DNA from: Fimbriimonadaceae bacterium
GTDB lineage: Bacteria > Armatimonadota > Fimbriimonadia > Fimbriimonadales > Fimbriimonadaceae
Reading direction: 5' to 3'
Length of the DNA: 64,000 nt
Assembly: GCA_019638675.1 (NCBI GenBank)
Contig: JAHBTE010000001.1
Span: forward strand, 1,024,605-1,088,604
The notes under the pieces are model-generated. The model made no database searches. It was given only the letters and a program-made list of their open reading frames with translations, and had not been told where the DNA came from. Made by a program: the position numbers and the translations under genes. Below, piece by piece: positions 50,510 through 59,081 of the stretch; within the stretch, counting starts at the first letter, position 1; each line of letters opens with the position of its first letter.

Positions 50510-52717
50510 ATGAATAGGTTCTTGCGCAAAACGGCTGATCGATCGGCCCGTGATCTCACTAAAGGTTTTGAACTTCGTTCCGCTGGGTCTTCCTTCGCAA
50601 CGGAGTTACAAGCGGCTTTGGGGCATCAGCGGGAACATCGGCACCACATGGCTGAGCCTATATACGAAAAGATTTTGGCGCACGATCCAGAAAACCTTGA
50701 TGCGCTCTACTTACTATCAACAGTTAAACTTGGTCACCAAGAATACGATGAAGCTATTGAGTTACTAAAGCACCTCACTCTGGCACATCCGCAATTTGCT
50801 GAAGCTTGGTCATCATACGGTTCGGCCCTCACAGGACAGGGCGAACTTGAAGAGGCGATGGCGGCCTTTCACCGAGCTTTGGATCTCAATCCGTCTCTTT
50901 CGGATACTCACTATCACCTGGCTCAACTCCATTTTGCGCTCAAAGAATGGCGAAGCGCAGCTGAGCATTTCCGTCTCGCAGTAGGTTACGATCCAAGCCA
51001 CGCTCAGGCTTACAATGAACTTGCAATCTGCTTTTATCACATGCACGAGTTCGATCAGTCAATGGCGGCTTGCCACTCGGCCTTGCTGATTGATAAAGGT
51101 TTTGTTCCAGCTTACAATTCGCTAGGATTGGCTCTTGCCGCCTTGGGTCAAAGCCACAGTGCTGAAGAAGCGTATCGCACGGCTATTCGCCTGAATCCTC
51201 GCTACGCCGAAGCGTACGGGAACCTTGGCAAAACATTTTTAGAACTTGGAAAACCCGCGCAAGCGCTAGAAGCTTGTATTCAGGCGACTCAAATTGACGA
51301 TAACTTGTCGGTTGCTTACTGTACTAGGGGTGAGGCTCTTCGCAGACTCGGTCGCTTAGATGAAGCGATGCAGAGTTGCCACCGCGCGCTCGGAATCGAT
51401 CCAAATATGTCGGATGCCCACAATTGCATCGGACTGATCTATTTGGACTCGAGCATGGTAGATGAATCGGTTCAAGCCTTTAGCCAAGCGCTAGTTCTCG
51501 ATCCCAACAATCGCCAATCGGCCAGCAACATCGTGCAGTCCATGGGTTGTAGCCTAATGGCGGGGCCTGAACTGGTCAAACAAGCGGCGCAGAACTGGTC
51601 AAAAAGATTTGCATTCGGTCAACCGCCAAGATCACCAAAGCCGCCACAGATTCGCCGGTTGGGATTCTTGGTAGGGAAAATCGAGGATACGCCCCAAGGC
51701 TATTGGTTAGAGGCTCTACTGAGTGGTCGTGATGCCGACAGGTGCCAAGTTTATGTTTATTCGAGCGAAGCTACCGACGGCAAACAATCAGAGCGAATTT
51801 CCGAACTTACTGATAAATTCCGACCGATGGTTGGTTTGGATGACCTCACAGTCTCGACAATTATCCGCGAAGACCATATTGATGCTCTTGTTGACCTCAC
51901 TGGGCATGGAGCAAACGGACGACTTGGGGTTCTGGTTCATCACGCCGCTCCTATCCAAGTCGCTTGTGCGACTGCCGGTTCAACTCTCGGCCTTGATTCA
52001 GTCGGCACCTTCCTTGCGGACAAAGAGGTTGTCCCGCAAGGCGGAGAAGCATGGCTTACAGAAAAAGTCTTGCGGCTGAGTCGCTCGATTTACGGATTCG
52101 TTCAGCCAGAACTGGAAACGCCGCTTTCCGCTCCACCTTGCACTAAGGGTGAGCCTTTCACATTCGGAAGTTTTAACCAGACTCGTAAGCTAAACAAGCT
52201 GGTTATCGAAGTCTGGGCAGATATTCTACGCGCTACGCCGGGTAGTCGGCTCTTGATCAAGAATCGAACTTTAGCTTCGGGCAGTTTGCGAAGGCAGTAT
52301 CTTGCTTGGTTCAAGAATCTGGGAATAGATACCGACCGAATTATTTTCCGCCAAGCTGGTGGACGAGTCGCCCACTTTGCGAGCTTCAATCAGGTGGATG
52401 TAAGCCTAGATCCGTTCCCATCATCTGGATCCATCACGATTATGGAATCACTTTGGATGGGAGTTCCAGTGATCAGTTTGAACCAAGCAGGATTAGGTGC
52501 TGGCTCTAGTCGGAGCATTTTGCAAGCAGTGGGCTACCAGCAATGGATCGCCCGAGATAGAAACGCTTATGTTGAGCAGGCAGTGGCATTCTTCAAAAAC
52601 CACCAAGAGCTTGAGGATTTACGATGTTCGCTTCGGAACCGGATGATCCTCAGCCCGATCTGTGAAACGAAAGAGCTATTCCGTGAGCTTGTGGATGCAC
52701 TCGAAGATTACGCTTAA
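50510..52717 (+). CDS. TPR-GT41 glycosyltransferase (SPINDLY/OGT-like)
   Basis: A 735-residue protein starting at ATG 50510 (GGAG at 50501-50504). Residues about 40-350 form roughly nine tetratricopeptide repeats (for example AEAYGNLGKTFLELGKPAQA and SDAHNCIGLIYLDSSMVDES). Residues about 380-735 form the GT41 catalytic region: IDALVDLTGHGANGRLGVLV, APIQVACATAGSTLGLDSVG, PFTFGSFNQTRKLNKLVIEV, LLIKNRTLASGSLRRQYLAW, SFNQVDVSLDPFPSSGSITI, ESLWMGVPVISLNQAGLG. The HAPIQ motif and the late DP-F-GSITI pocket match OGT. It probably attaches GlcNAc or fucose to Ser/Thr of proteins. It is convergent with flagellin, a likely substrate. Confidence 0.9.
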   Translation: MNRFLRKTADRSARDLTKGFELRSAGSSFATELQAALGHQREHRHHMAEPIYEKILAHDPENLDALYLLSTVKLGHQEYDEAIELLKHLTLAHPQFAEAWSSYGSALTGQGELEEAMAAFHRALDLNPSLSDTHYHLAQLHFALKEWRSAAEHFRLAVGYDPSHAQAYNELAICFYHMHEFDQSMAACHSALLIDKGFVPAYNSLGLALAALGQSHSAEEAYRTAIRLNPRYAEAYGNLGKTFLELGKPAQALEACIQATQIDDNLSVAYCTRGEALRRLGRLDEAMQSCHRALGIDPNMSDAHNCIGLIYLDSSMVDESVQAFSQALVLDPNNRQSASNIVQSMGCSLMAGPELVKQAAQNWSKRFAFGQPPRSPKPPQIRRLGFLVGKIEDTPQGYWLEALLSGRDADRCQVYVYSSEATDGKQSERISELTDKFRPMVGLDDLTVSTIIREDHIDALVDLTGHGANGRLGVLVHHAAPIQVACATAGSTLGLDSVGTFLADKEVVPQGGEAWLTEKVLRLSRSIYGFVQPELETPLSAPPCTKGEPFTFGSFNQTRKLNKLVIEVWADILRATPGSRLLIKNRTLASGSLRRQYLAWFKNLGIDTDRIIFRQAGGRVAHFASFNQVDVSLDPFPSSGSITIMESLWMGVPVISLNQAGLGAGSSRSILQAVGYQQWIARDRNAYVEQAVAFFKNHQELEDLRCSLRNRMILSPICETKELFRELVDALEDYA

Positions 52718-52734
52718 ATCAACTTGCACAAATT

Positions 52735-52767
52735 AAAAAAGCCCCTCCCGTTAGGGAAGGGCTTTTG
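52735..52767. terminator. Bidirectional Rho-independent terminator
   Basis: AAAAAAGCCCCTCCC (52735-52749) pairs with GGGAAGGGCTTTT (52754-52766) around a GTTA loop, between the convergent glycosyltransferase and flagellin genes. Confidence 0.9.
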
Positions 52768-52786
52768 TTCTGTTCGCTTGTCCGAA

Positions 52787-54190
52787 TTATCGGAGAAGTG
52801 AAAGAACTGATTGTGGTGCTTGGTTTGCTTGAGCCAGCATCGAGAGACCGGATTGTTGAAGGATTTGCAACTTGGTGTAGTTGGTCATTTCTTCTGCAAC
52901 GTCGATTTCTCGGATTGAGCTTTCGGTTGCAGCGAGGTTTTCCTTCGCAATACCGAGGCTGCGAACGTTGGACTCAAGGGTGTTCTTCATGAACGAACCG
53001 ATCTTGCCTCGAGCATCAGCAACCTTAGAGATCGCTGCGTCGATTGCATTCATCGCACCGCTCATGTCGGTACCGGAGATGTCGCTGTTCGAAGCGGTGA
53101 AGCCAAGAGCAGCTTGTCCGAAGTTACCGAGCGAAAGGCTAGCGGTTTGACCTGCGTTTCCACCGATTTGGAAGCTAGCTGCTCCGCTGTCGATTTGGAT
53201 AGCGTTGGTCAAGGTTGCAACAGCGTTTCCAGCAACTCGAAGATTAACGGTGTTACCATCAGCATCCTTGAGTTCAAGACCCTTACCCTTGTTGAAGGTT
53301 GAAGTGAAGGTGCTTGTACCATCGGTGTAGCTAACAGTAGCAACAGCATCCACACCAGCAGCGCCGACTACGCCAGCAGCGGACTGGATGATGCCGTTTG
53401 CATCAACGAGGTCGATCCGGTTAGCACTACCATATCCGGTTTGGGTCAGAACAATGTTGTTCGTACCGTTAACGCTAGCTTGGACACCAGTTTCAGCGGT
53501 TGCAGCGTTCAGCTGAGCCACCAATTGGTCTCGAGTTGTGGTCGAATCGGTTGAGAAGGACTTGCCGTTCAGAGTAAACGAACCAGCACCAACTGCAGTT
53601 GCACCAGTAGCGATTGCTCGAGTACCAGTGTGGCTTGCAATGGTAGCAGCCGTGGTCACGTCTACGTCGATAGCGTCAGCTGCGGTTACAGCACCGAGGC
53701 CGATTTTGCCGCCGAACGAAGCGCTAGCAATAGCGGTACCGGTGATAACGCTAGCTCGTGTACCAGCAGAACCGTTCAAAAGCTTTTTGGTACCGAAAGC
53801 AGTGTTAGAAGCAATTCGGTCGATAGACGCGAGGATGCTGTTCAACTGAGTTTGGTTAGCTTGCTTTTGGGTTGAGTCGAGCGTACCGTTACCGTTGGCA
53901 ACAGCCAAGGATCGAGCATCGCGAAGCAGTCGGTTGACTTCATCAAGACCACCTTCAGCGGTTTTGGAGAAGTTCAGGGCGTCTTGGTTGTTACGAAGAG
54001 CTTGATCAATACCGCTCAACTGTGCGCGGTAGCTTTCTGAAGCGATAAGACCTGATGGGTCATCAGCGCCGCTGTTGATTCGTAAACCCGTTGAGAGCCG
54101 AGTCGTAGATTTGCTCGCTTCCATCCCGGTCATACCGAGGTTGCGAAGCGCGTTCATTGCATTGATGTTAGTGTTGATTCGAAACGACAT
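52787..54190 (-). CDS. fliC: Flagellin
   Basis: A 467-residue flagellin with the conserved D0/D1 ends: SFRINTNINAMNALRNLGMT, STRLSTGLRINSGADDPSGL, SYRAQLSGIDQALRNNQDAL at the N-terminus, and AISKVADARGKIGSFMKNTL, LAATESSIREIDVAEEMTNY, QILQQSGLSMLAQANQAPQS, VLSLLR at the C-terminus. The central 250 residues (D2/D3 region) are Ala, Thr, Ser and Gly rich, with many potential O-glycosylation sites and no cysteine. The message has a 5' leader with a hairpin presenting GGA and a GGAAG ribosome-binding site. The convergent neighbour encodes a GT41 glycosyltransferase. No other flagellar genes are in the window. Confidence 0.97.
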   Translation of the reverse strand: MSFRINTNINAMNALRNLGMTGMEASKSTTRLSTGLRINSGADDPSGLIASESYRAQLSGIDQALRNNQDALNFSKTAEGGLDEVNRLLRDARSLAVANGNGTLDSTQKQANQTQLNSILASIDRIASNTAFGTKKLLNGSAGTRASVITGTAIASASFGGKIGLGAVTAADAIDVDVTTAATIASHTGTRAIATGATAVGAGSFTLNGKSFSTDSTTTRDQLVAQLNAATAETGVQASVNGTNNIVLTQTGYGSANRIDLVDANGIIQSAAGVVGAAGVDAVATVSYTDGTSTFTSTFNKGKGLELKDADGNTVNLRVAGNAVATLTNAIQIDSGAASFQIGGNAGQTASLSLGNFGQAALGFTASNSDISGTDMSGAMNAIDAAISKVADARGKIGSFMKNTLESNVRSLGIAKENLAATESSIREIDVAEEMTNYTKLQILQQSGLSMLAQANQAPQSVLSLLR

Positions 54191-54251
54191 GGTTTTTCTT
54201 CCGTGAATCCAGTTAAGGTTTCTGTTTGATCGTGCGGGCCGTTACCGACGC

Positions 54252-54264
54252 GGTCTTCCTGACC
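54252..54264 (-). promoter_or_regulatory. GGA-loop hairpin in the flagellin leader (possible CsrA site)
   Basis: On the minus strand GGTC-AGGAA-GACC forms a 4-bp stem presenting AGGA in the loop, the preferred CsrA/RsmA shape. It lies 62 nt upstream of the ATG. The ribosome-binding site itself (ACGGAAG, 54197-54203) carries a second GGA. In Bacillus, hag is repressed by CsrA at two comparable sites. No csrA or fliW gene is visible here. Confidence 0.35.
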
Positions 54265-54278
54265 ATCCGCCTGGAATC

Positions 54279-54319
54279 GTTTTGCCCGATTGATTACGGG
54301 GTTTTGCCCGAAGAATTAC
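54279..54319 (-). repeat. Two direct 19-20 bp repeats with 22-bp period upstream of flagellin
   Basis: On the plus strand GTTTTGCCCGA followed three bases later by ATTAC occurs at 54279-54297 and 54301-54319, an exact 22-bp period, about two helical turns. On the transcribed strand each unit reads GTAAT-NNN-TCGGGCAAAAC. Such spacing suggests side-by-side binding of a regulator on one DNA face near the flagellin promoter, 90-130 nt before the ATG. Confidence 0.5.
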
Positions 54320-54393
54320 CAGGGTGAAAAAACACTGGTATTTGTTACGGCTAGTCAAATTACCGGGATGGGAAACAGATAGAATTGAAGTCA

Positions 54394-54816
54394 ATGTCAT
54401 CGCAGTTGAACGTATTCGTGGCGGAAAAGAAACGAAAAATCTTTGATGAATTGAGGCGTGGTGAGTTTCCCAGCGAAGGCGAATACGACCGAGAAACTGT
54501 GATTGCAGGTCGGGAAAAGGGCGATGTTCAGATGGGAACCACCGTCTACGATCCTGACTTTTTGATGTTGGAGTTCACTTATCCCGATCCTCTCGGTTCA
54601 TCGTTGATCCTGAGCGTAAAAATCGTTCCGCCGGAGCGAATCGTTTTCTTACCGGTTCCCGATTGGGTGATCGAAACCATTTGGCAGGGCGAAGTCAGCG
54701 GTCGGTTTGTTTTTGAGAGCGAAGCAAAAGCTTATCTGGCTCACCTTGAATCCCAACTCGCGCCTGAAGCAAACAGAATCCTGTTCGCTCCCACTGGGCC
54801 AAAACGAAAAGAATAG
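54394..54816 (+). CDS. Hypothetical protein
   Basis: A 140-residue soluble protein (ATG 54394; TTG 54385 possible). It begins MSSQLNVFVAEKKRKIFDEL and continues RRGEFPSEGEYDRETVIAGRE, GTTVYDPDFLMLEFTYPDPL, GSSLILSVKIVPPERIVFLP, VPDWVIETIWQGEVSGRFVF, ending with an Ala-rich helix and the basic tail TGPKRKE. A mixed alpha/beta fold without cysteines or recognisable catalytic residues. It is divergent from flagellin, within 200 bp of its promoter, and convergent with the flippase gene by one base. No family recognised. Confidence 0.6.
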   Translation: MSSQLNVFVAEKKRKIFDELRRGEFPSEGEYDRETVIAGREKGDVQMGTTVYDPDFLMLEFTYPDPLGSSLILSVKIVPPERIVFLPVPDWVIETIWQGEVSGRFVFESEAKAYLAHLESQLAPEANRILFAPTGPKRKE

Positions 54817-54817
54817 T

Positions 54818-56212
54818 TTAAGTAGGGGATGCCAGGTCGTGCATTTCAAGGTTCCTCCGCTTAAGGAAGTGTAGGTAAGTGTAAATTGCTCTGGCCGAAT
54901 CTGCGCACACAATACAGATTCCTATTGTGATAAACCCGTTGAACTGGGAAGCAGGGTAGAAGACTAAAAGAGCGACAATTCCTTGAATGATTCCCCCCAT
55001 CGAGTTTTGGCGGAACATCCCGATAGACGTGCAAAGCGCAGCGAACCAGGCCATAAAAATATTGCTTAACAGAGCGAGTGCTAGGAAAAGACAATCTACA
55101 CTTGTGACTTCAAAACGAGCCGTGTAAAGCTTATTTAGAAGAAGTGGCCCCAAAAGCATTGCCAAAAATATTCCAACTATTCCCGAGAGAGCAATTCCGT
55201 ACCAAAGTTTGCGATTTGTGGTGTCAATCCACTTCCAATCTTTGGATTGAAATGCGTGGCTAATGGCGGGAGTAATAGCCCCGAGCACCATGTAAAACAC
55301 GGTAATGATAGTTTGAATCCAAACGATAAAGGTGCCGGCTTGCCCCGCCCCCAACGTAGAAATTCCAATGAATCCAATGGCGACTACTGGTAGTTGCCGA
55401 GAAGCCATGAGTCCAAAATCAGAAACGCTTTGAAGCATATTGCCTTTAAATATGCTGAGAGCTTCTGGTTTGGAGAACCACTTCCAGGATTGATTCAAAT
55501 AGGGGCGGTCAACTTTTAGAAGCCTATAGATCAATGTGAGGGGCAAAACTGCGGGAATTCCCATTATTACGACAAATGTCCAAAACATAGATTTTGTTGT
55601 AATGATCACTAAAGGAGCAAGCACGGCGCTCAACAGATAGCCGGCAGCCATTGTAAACCTAATCTTATGAACCTCCATGTATCCCGTGTACATGTTCACA
55701 GCAGTTCCCTGGAGGGCATACATGATGACAATGAAAGCCAGGAAGAATACTCCTGGGCGGAGCACATATTCGAAGGGAGTAAAAGATTTTCCGAAGATCA
55801 ATTCTATTGGGGCAAAACATCCAATCAGGATAACAATTGAGGCGACAATGAGGCTGGAACTCATTGCTGAGACAAATGATGATGCTAGGAGCATCCGTTC
55901 TTTGTCTTCGTCCTTGGATGTCGCGTATTTCGCTATTTTGTAAACGACTGCCGGGCCAATTCCGAGGTTAATCGCTGTAAATAATCCTCCCAAATTGACG
56001 AGAACCATAAAGGCATCGTAGGACTTGCCTAAGTGATAGGCTGCCAATGGGAGTGTTACTAACGGAAGAAATACGCCAAAGATTTTTGAGACAATCGAAG
56101 CAAAAATAGATAGCTTTATTCTCGATTTTCGAATATCGTCGTCAGATTCCGTGGAATTTGACTCAGCAAGATTCAATTCCGCAATTTCTTCGCTGTCGTT
56201 ATCTAGGTTCAT
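54818..56212 (-). CDS. Polysaccharide flippase-like membrane protein (Wzx/MOP superfamily)
   Basis: A 464-residue protein with about 12 transmembrane helices. After a soluble acidic N-terminus (about 30 residues: MNLDNDSEEIAELNLAESNS) the first helix SIFASIVSKIFGVFLPLVTL opens a Wzx-like pattern; GIGPAVVYKIAKYATSKDED, FFLAFIVIMYALQGTAVNMY and ASRQLPVVAIGFIGISTLGA follow. It probably flips lipid-linked oligosaccharides across the inner membrane. No polysaccharide biosynthesis cluster surrounds it, but the dehydratase fusion at 9545 and the GT4 at 61610 are in the same window. It is more AT-rich than its neighbours. Confidence 0.82.
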   Translation of the reverse strand: MNLDNDSEEIAELNLAESNSTESDDDIRKSRIKLSIFASIVSKIFGVFLPLVTLPLAAYHLGKSYDAFMVLVNLGGLFTAINLGIGPAVVYKIAKYATSKDEDKERMLLASSFVSAMSSSLIVASIVILIGCFAPIELIFGKSFTPFEYVLRPGVFFLAFIVIMYALQGTAVNMYTGYMEVHKIRFTMAAGYLLSAVLAPLVIITTKSMFWTFVVIMGIPAVLPLTLIYRLLKVDRPYLNQSWKWFSKPEALSIFKGNMLQSVSDFGLMASRQLPVVAIGFIGISTLGAGQAGTFIVWIQTIITVFYMVLGAITPAISHAFQSKDWKWIDTTNRKLWYGIALSGIVGIFLAMLLGPLLLNKLYTARFEVTSVDCLFLALALLSNIFMAWFAALCTSIGMFRQNSMGGIIQGIVALLVFYPASQFNGFITIGICIVCADSARAIYTYLHFLKRRNLEMHDLASPT

Positions 56213-56344
56213 TGACCTTCCGTAAGCTCTGACTTAATTACTCGAAAAAGTGAGTTGGGCTTTAAAATTCTACCAGCCGTGACCTAAGCGCCTGAATTGG
56301 TCACAATTTTGGGCTCTCTTATTTATGTTTGGTAGTATCGCTGG

Positions 56345-57226
56345 GTGAGAACGATTGTTTCGACGTGGAAACGACCAGGCGAAGTGGCAATTAGGGCCGC
56401 GTTAATCAAATCGAATGCAGGCGGGAGCTTGCTGGACTGCCTAGAAGCTGGTCTGACTGCGGCGGAAGATGATCCAGAACTCATTGCAATCGGTCGAGGG
56501 AGTCTCCCTAACACAGATGGCGAATTAGAACTCGACGCCAGTGTAATGATCGGAAGTGATCTATCCGCAGGAGCCGTTTGTGCGGTTCGTGGGTTGCTTC
56601 CCACCATTTCGATCGCCCGTTGGGTTATGGAACGCACCAATCACGTCATGCTGGCGGGGGATCAAGCTCGCAGATTTGGAATTGAGCAGGGGCTTGAGCC
56701 TCAGAATCTAGTGACCGCCGAAGTCGCTCGCCGATACGAAGAGTATCTCAAGAGCCCGGAGCGAAACAAAGCGTACGTTCACAGTGTTGAGGATGAACCT
56801 CCTCACGATACGGTGACGATGCTGGCAAGAGAAAATAACACATTTGTTGCCGCAAGCAGTACCAGCGGGATGCCGTATAAAAGGCCAGGAAGGGTAGGCG
56901 ATTCTCCGATCATTGGCGCAGGAATTTATGCAGACGATGAAGCGGGATGCGCGGGAGCTACTGGCTTGGGCGAAGAACTTTGGAAAGCTTGCGTGAGTTT
57001 TCGGGCCGTTGAATTCATGCGAAATGGAGCTTCTGCGATGGATGCGTGTAACGAAGTGGCCCAAATTATGAGAAAGCGTCAACCGAAAAGTTTGGAAATC
57101 CCTTGCGTTGTTCTTGCTTTGGATAAGCAAGGTGGCTTTGGGGCGGCAACCACAAGTGGTACGTTTGAATTGTGGGTTGCAGAGGGTGATTCGCTCCAAC
57201 GTCACGATTTCGTTCCTCAATCCTGA
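56345..57226 (+). CDS. Isoaspartyl peptidase / glycosylasparaginase-type Ntn hydrolase
   Basis: A 293-residue protein (GTG 56345) of the N-terminal nucleophile asparaginase family. It has GGSLLDCLEAGLTAAEDDPE, DASVMIGSDLSAGAVCAVRG, NHVMLAGDQARRFGIEQG, and the autocleavage site PHDTVTMLARENN, where Thr after HD becomes the N-terminal nucleophile. MPYKRPGRVGDSPIIGAGIY and AGCAGATGLGEELWKACVSF follow. It should self-cleave into alpha and beta chains and hydrolyse isoaspartyl peptides or N-acetylglucosaminyl-asparagine. No clear signal peptide is present, so it probably acts in the cytoplasm. It precedes selB by 11 nt on the same strand. Confidence 0.9.
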   Translation: MRTIVSTWKRPGEVAIRAALIKSNAGGSLLDCLEAGLTAAEDDPELIAIGRGSLPNTDGELELDASVMIGSDLSAGAVCAVRGLLPTISIARWVMERTNHVMLAGDQARRFGIEQGLEPQNLVTAEVARRYEEYLKSPERNKAYVHSVEDEPPHDTVTMLARENNTFVAASSTSGMPYKRPGRVGDSPIIGAGIYADDEAGCAGATGLGEELWKACVSFRAVEFMRNGASAMDACNEVAQIMRKRQPKSLEIPCVVLALDKQGGFGAATTSGTFELWVAEGDSLQRHDFVPQS

Positions 57227-57237
57227 TAAGCTAAGAA

Positions 57238-59073
57238 ATGGCCCAACTCATTGGCACTGCGGGTCACGTTGATCACGGAAAAACTAGCCTGATCCGGGCA
57301 TTAACCGGCACTGATACCGACCGTTTGCCGGAAGAACAGGCACGCGGCCTAACAATTGATATTGGTTTTGCTTCGATAAATCTTCCTGAAATTGGTCAAG
57401 TATCAATTGTTGATGTACCGGGCCACGAAAAGTTCGTTGGCAATATGCTGGTTGGTGCTCTCGGCATGGACGTTGTCATGCTCTGTGTGGCGGCAGATTC
57501 GGGCGTGATGCCCCAAACGATTGAGCATATTCAGGTTGTCAATCTCCTTCCAGTCCAGAAACTTGTGGTCGTGATCACCCGCGCTGACTTGGCGGATGAG
57601 GATTCCATTGAGTTGGTTAAGTTTCAAGTTTCGGACATGCTGGCAGGCACTCGATTTGAAGGGTCGGCGGTAATTTGCGTTTCGAGCACTAAGGGTACTG
57701 GGCTTGAAGAATTGAAATCCGAACTGGTGAGACTGTTGGAACTTGAATCAAAAGTACGCGAGGGGCTTTGGTATTTACCCGTCGATCGAGTTTTTTCTTT
57801 GCCTGGTTTTGGCACCGTTGTGACCGGCACAATGGCAAGAGGAACATTGAAAGTCGGCGAGCCGCTTGTATTATTGCCGCGCATTATTAAATCTAGAGCG
57901 AAGGGCATTCAAACGCATAGCAAGTCAGCATCAGAAGCGGAAGCTGGTCAGCGCGTGGCCGTCAATTTGGCGGGAATTGACTTAGAAGAAGTTCAGCGCG
58001 GAGATGTGATCTGTCATCCCGGGGCCGCATTTGTGACAGAAATTTTTGACACCAGTCTGAATTGGATTCAAAAGCCTAAACATGGAACTCGTGTAAGAGT
58101 TTCCGTCGGCTCGGATGAAGTGATTGCAAAGGTCTTCCTCAACGACAACGATGAAGAGCTGGTCCAGTTTCGATGTGAGCGATCAACCGTTGTTGCAAAA
58201 GATCAACCCATAATCGTCCGCAATTTCAGTCCAATTTATCTGTTAGGCGGAGGAAAGGTAACTGTTCCCGAAGCGCGGGTGCGGCGTAAGAATTCGTTTG
58301 CGGGCGAAAGAGGCTCGGCGAGTGGAAGCGATTTGGTAAAGGTTATTCACAGCGCGCCAGTTGGCATAATGGCAAGCGAGATTGCCCGTCTTCTTGGCAA
58401 AACAGTTCAGGAAATCGGCGATGAGATCGAACGATCAAAAACAGCCGGAGAAATCCTAGGTTTTGCCGGACTTTGGTTTACTGGCGAAAACTATCGTCTC
58501 GCTACCGACCGCTTTCTTTCTGCCTTAAGAGTGATTCACGAAGACAATCCAACCAAAGCAATGATTCCGCGAGAAATGGTTGCTAAAGCGGATGATCTGC
58601 CGTGGCGAGGCAAGCCGCTTGATCGCATGATTACCTTCTGGACACACGAACGACTGATCCGAGCTGAAGGAACAAACGTTGCCGACTGCGGGCATCGACC
58701 AATATTAAACAGCCGACAGCGAACACTTCTAGACCGCACGATCTCACACTTGAATGAAGGGAAAATGAGTTCACCATCGCCGTTTGAACTAGTTAAACTG
58801 CTCAATGTACCGACACAAGCGGTTGATGAGATTTTGCGTATCGGTGTGGAATCTGGCGAGTTGCTCCGCTTGGACGAAAATATTTATTACTCGGACAAGT
58901 TTTTGCATGAACTAATTGAAGAACTGAAAGCTAATTTCAAAAGCAAACGTTTTTCCGCTGCGGACGTCCGCGAGGCATTTTCTTCGTCGCGTAAATATGT
59001 GATTCCCTTCCTTGAATATTGCGATACAATTGGCGTGACAATGAGGCAAGGCGATCAAAGAGTTATTTTATGA
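57238..59073 (+). CDS. selB: Selenocysteine-specific elongation factor SelB
   Basis: A 611-residue translational GTPase of the SelB family: G1 [40 protein letters not shown] with G3 [11 protein letters not shown], and G4 [11 protein letters not shown]-Tu-like domains II/III follow ([20 protein letters not shown]), and then a C-terminal block of winged-helix domains (about 370-611) that in SelB binds the SECIS hairpin, ending [16 protein letters not shown]. It delivers selenocysteinyl-tRNA-Sec to UGA codons. Neither selA, selD nor tRNA-Sec is visible here, nor an obvious selenoprotein. Its presence implies selenocysteine use in this organism. Confidence 0.93.
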   Translation: MAQLIGTAGHVDHGKTSLIRALTGTDTDRLPEEQARGLTIDIGFASINLPEIGQVSIVDVPGHEKFVGNMLVGALGMDVVMLCVAADSGVMPQTIEHIQVVNLLPVQKLVVVITRADLADEDSIELVKFQVSDMLAGTRFEGSAVICVSSTKGTGLEELKSELVRLLELESKVREGLWYLPVDRVFSLPGFGTVVTGTMARGTLKVGEPLVLLPRIIKSRAKGIQTHSKSASEAEAGQRVAVNLAGIDLEEVQRGDVICHPGAAFVTEIFDTSLNWIQKPKHGTRVRVSVGSDEVIAKVFLNDNDEELVQFRCERSTVVAKDQPIIVRNFSPIYLLGGGKVTVPEARVRRKNSFAGERGSASGSDLVKVIHSAPVGIMASEIARLLGKTVQEIGDEIERSKTAGEILGFAGLWFTGENYRLATDRFLSALRVIHEDNPTKAMIPREMVAKADDLPWRGKPLDRMITFWTHERLIRAEGTNVADCGHRPILNSRQRTLLDRTISHLNEGKMSSPSPFELVKLLNVPTQAVDEILRIGVESGELLRLDENIYYSDKFLHELIEELKANFKSKRFSAADVREAFSSSRKYVIPFLEYCDTIGVTMRQGDQRVIL

Positions 59074-59081
59074 TCAGATAG

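Noticed and set aside
54191-54393. A c-di-GMP riboswitch in the flagellin leader
   Set aside because: The leader has a GGTAAC and some GGGCAAA-like stretches, but not the conserved GEMM core or three-way junction.
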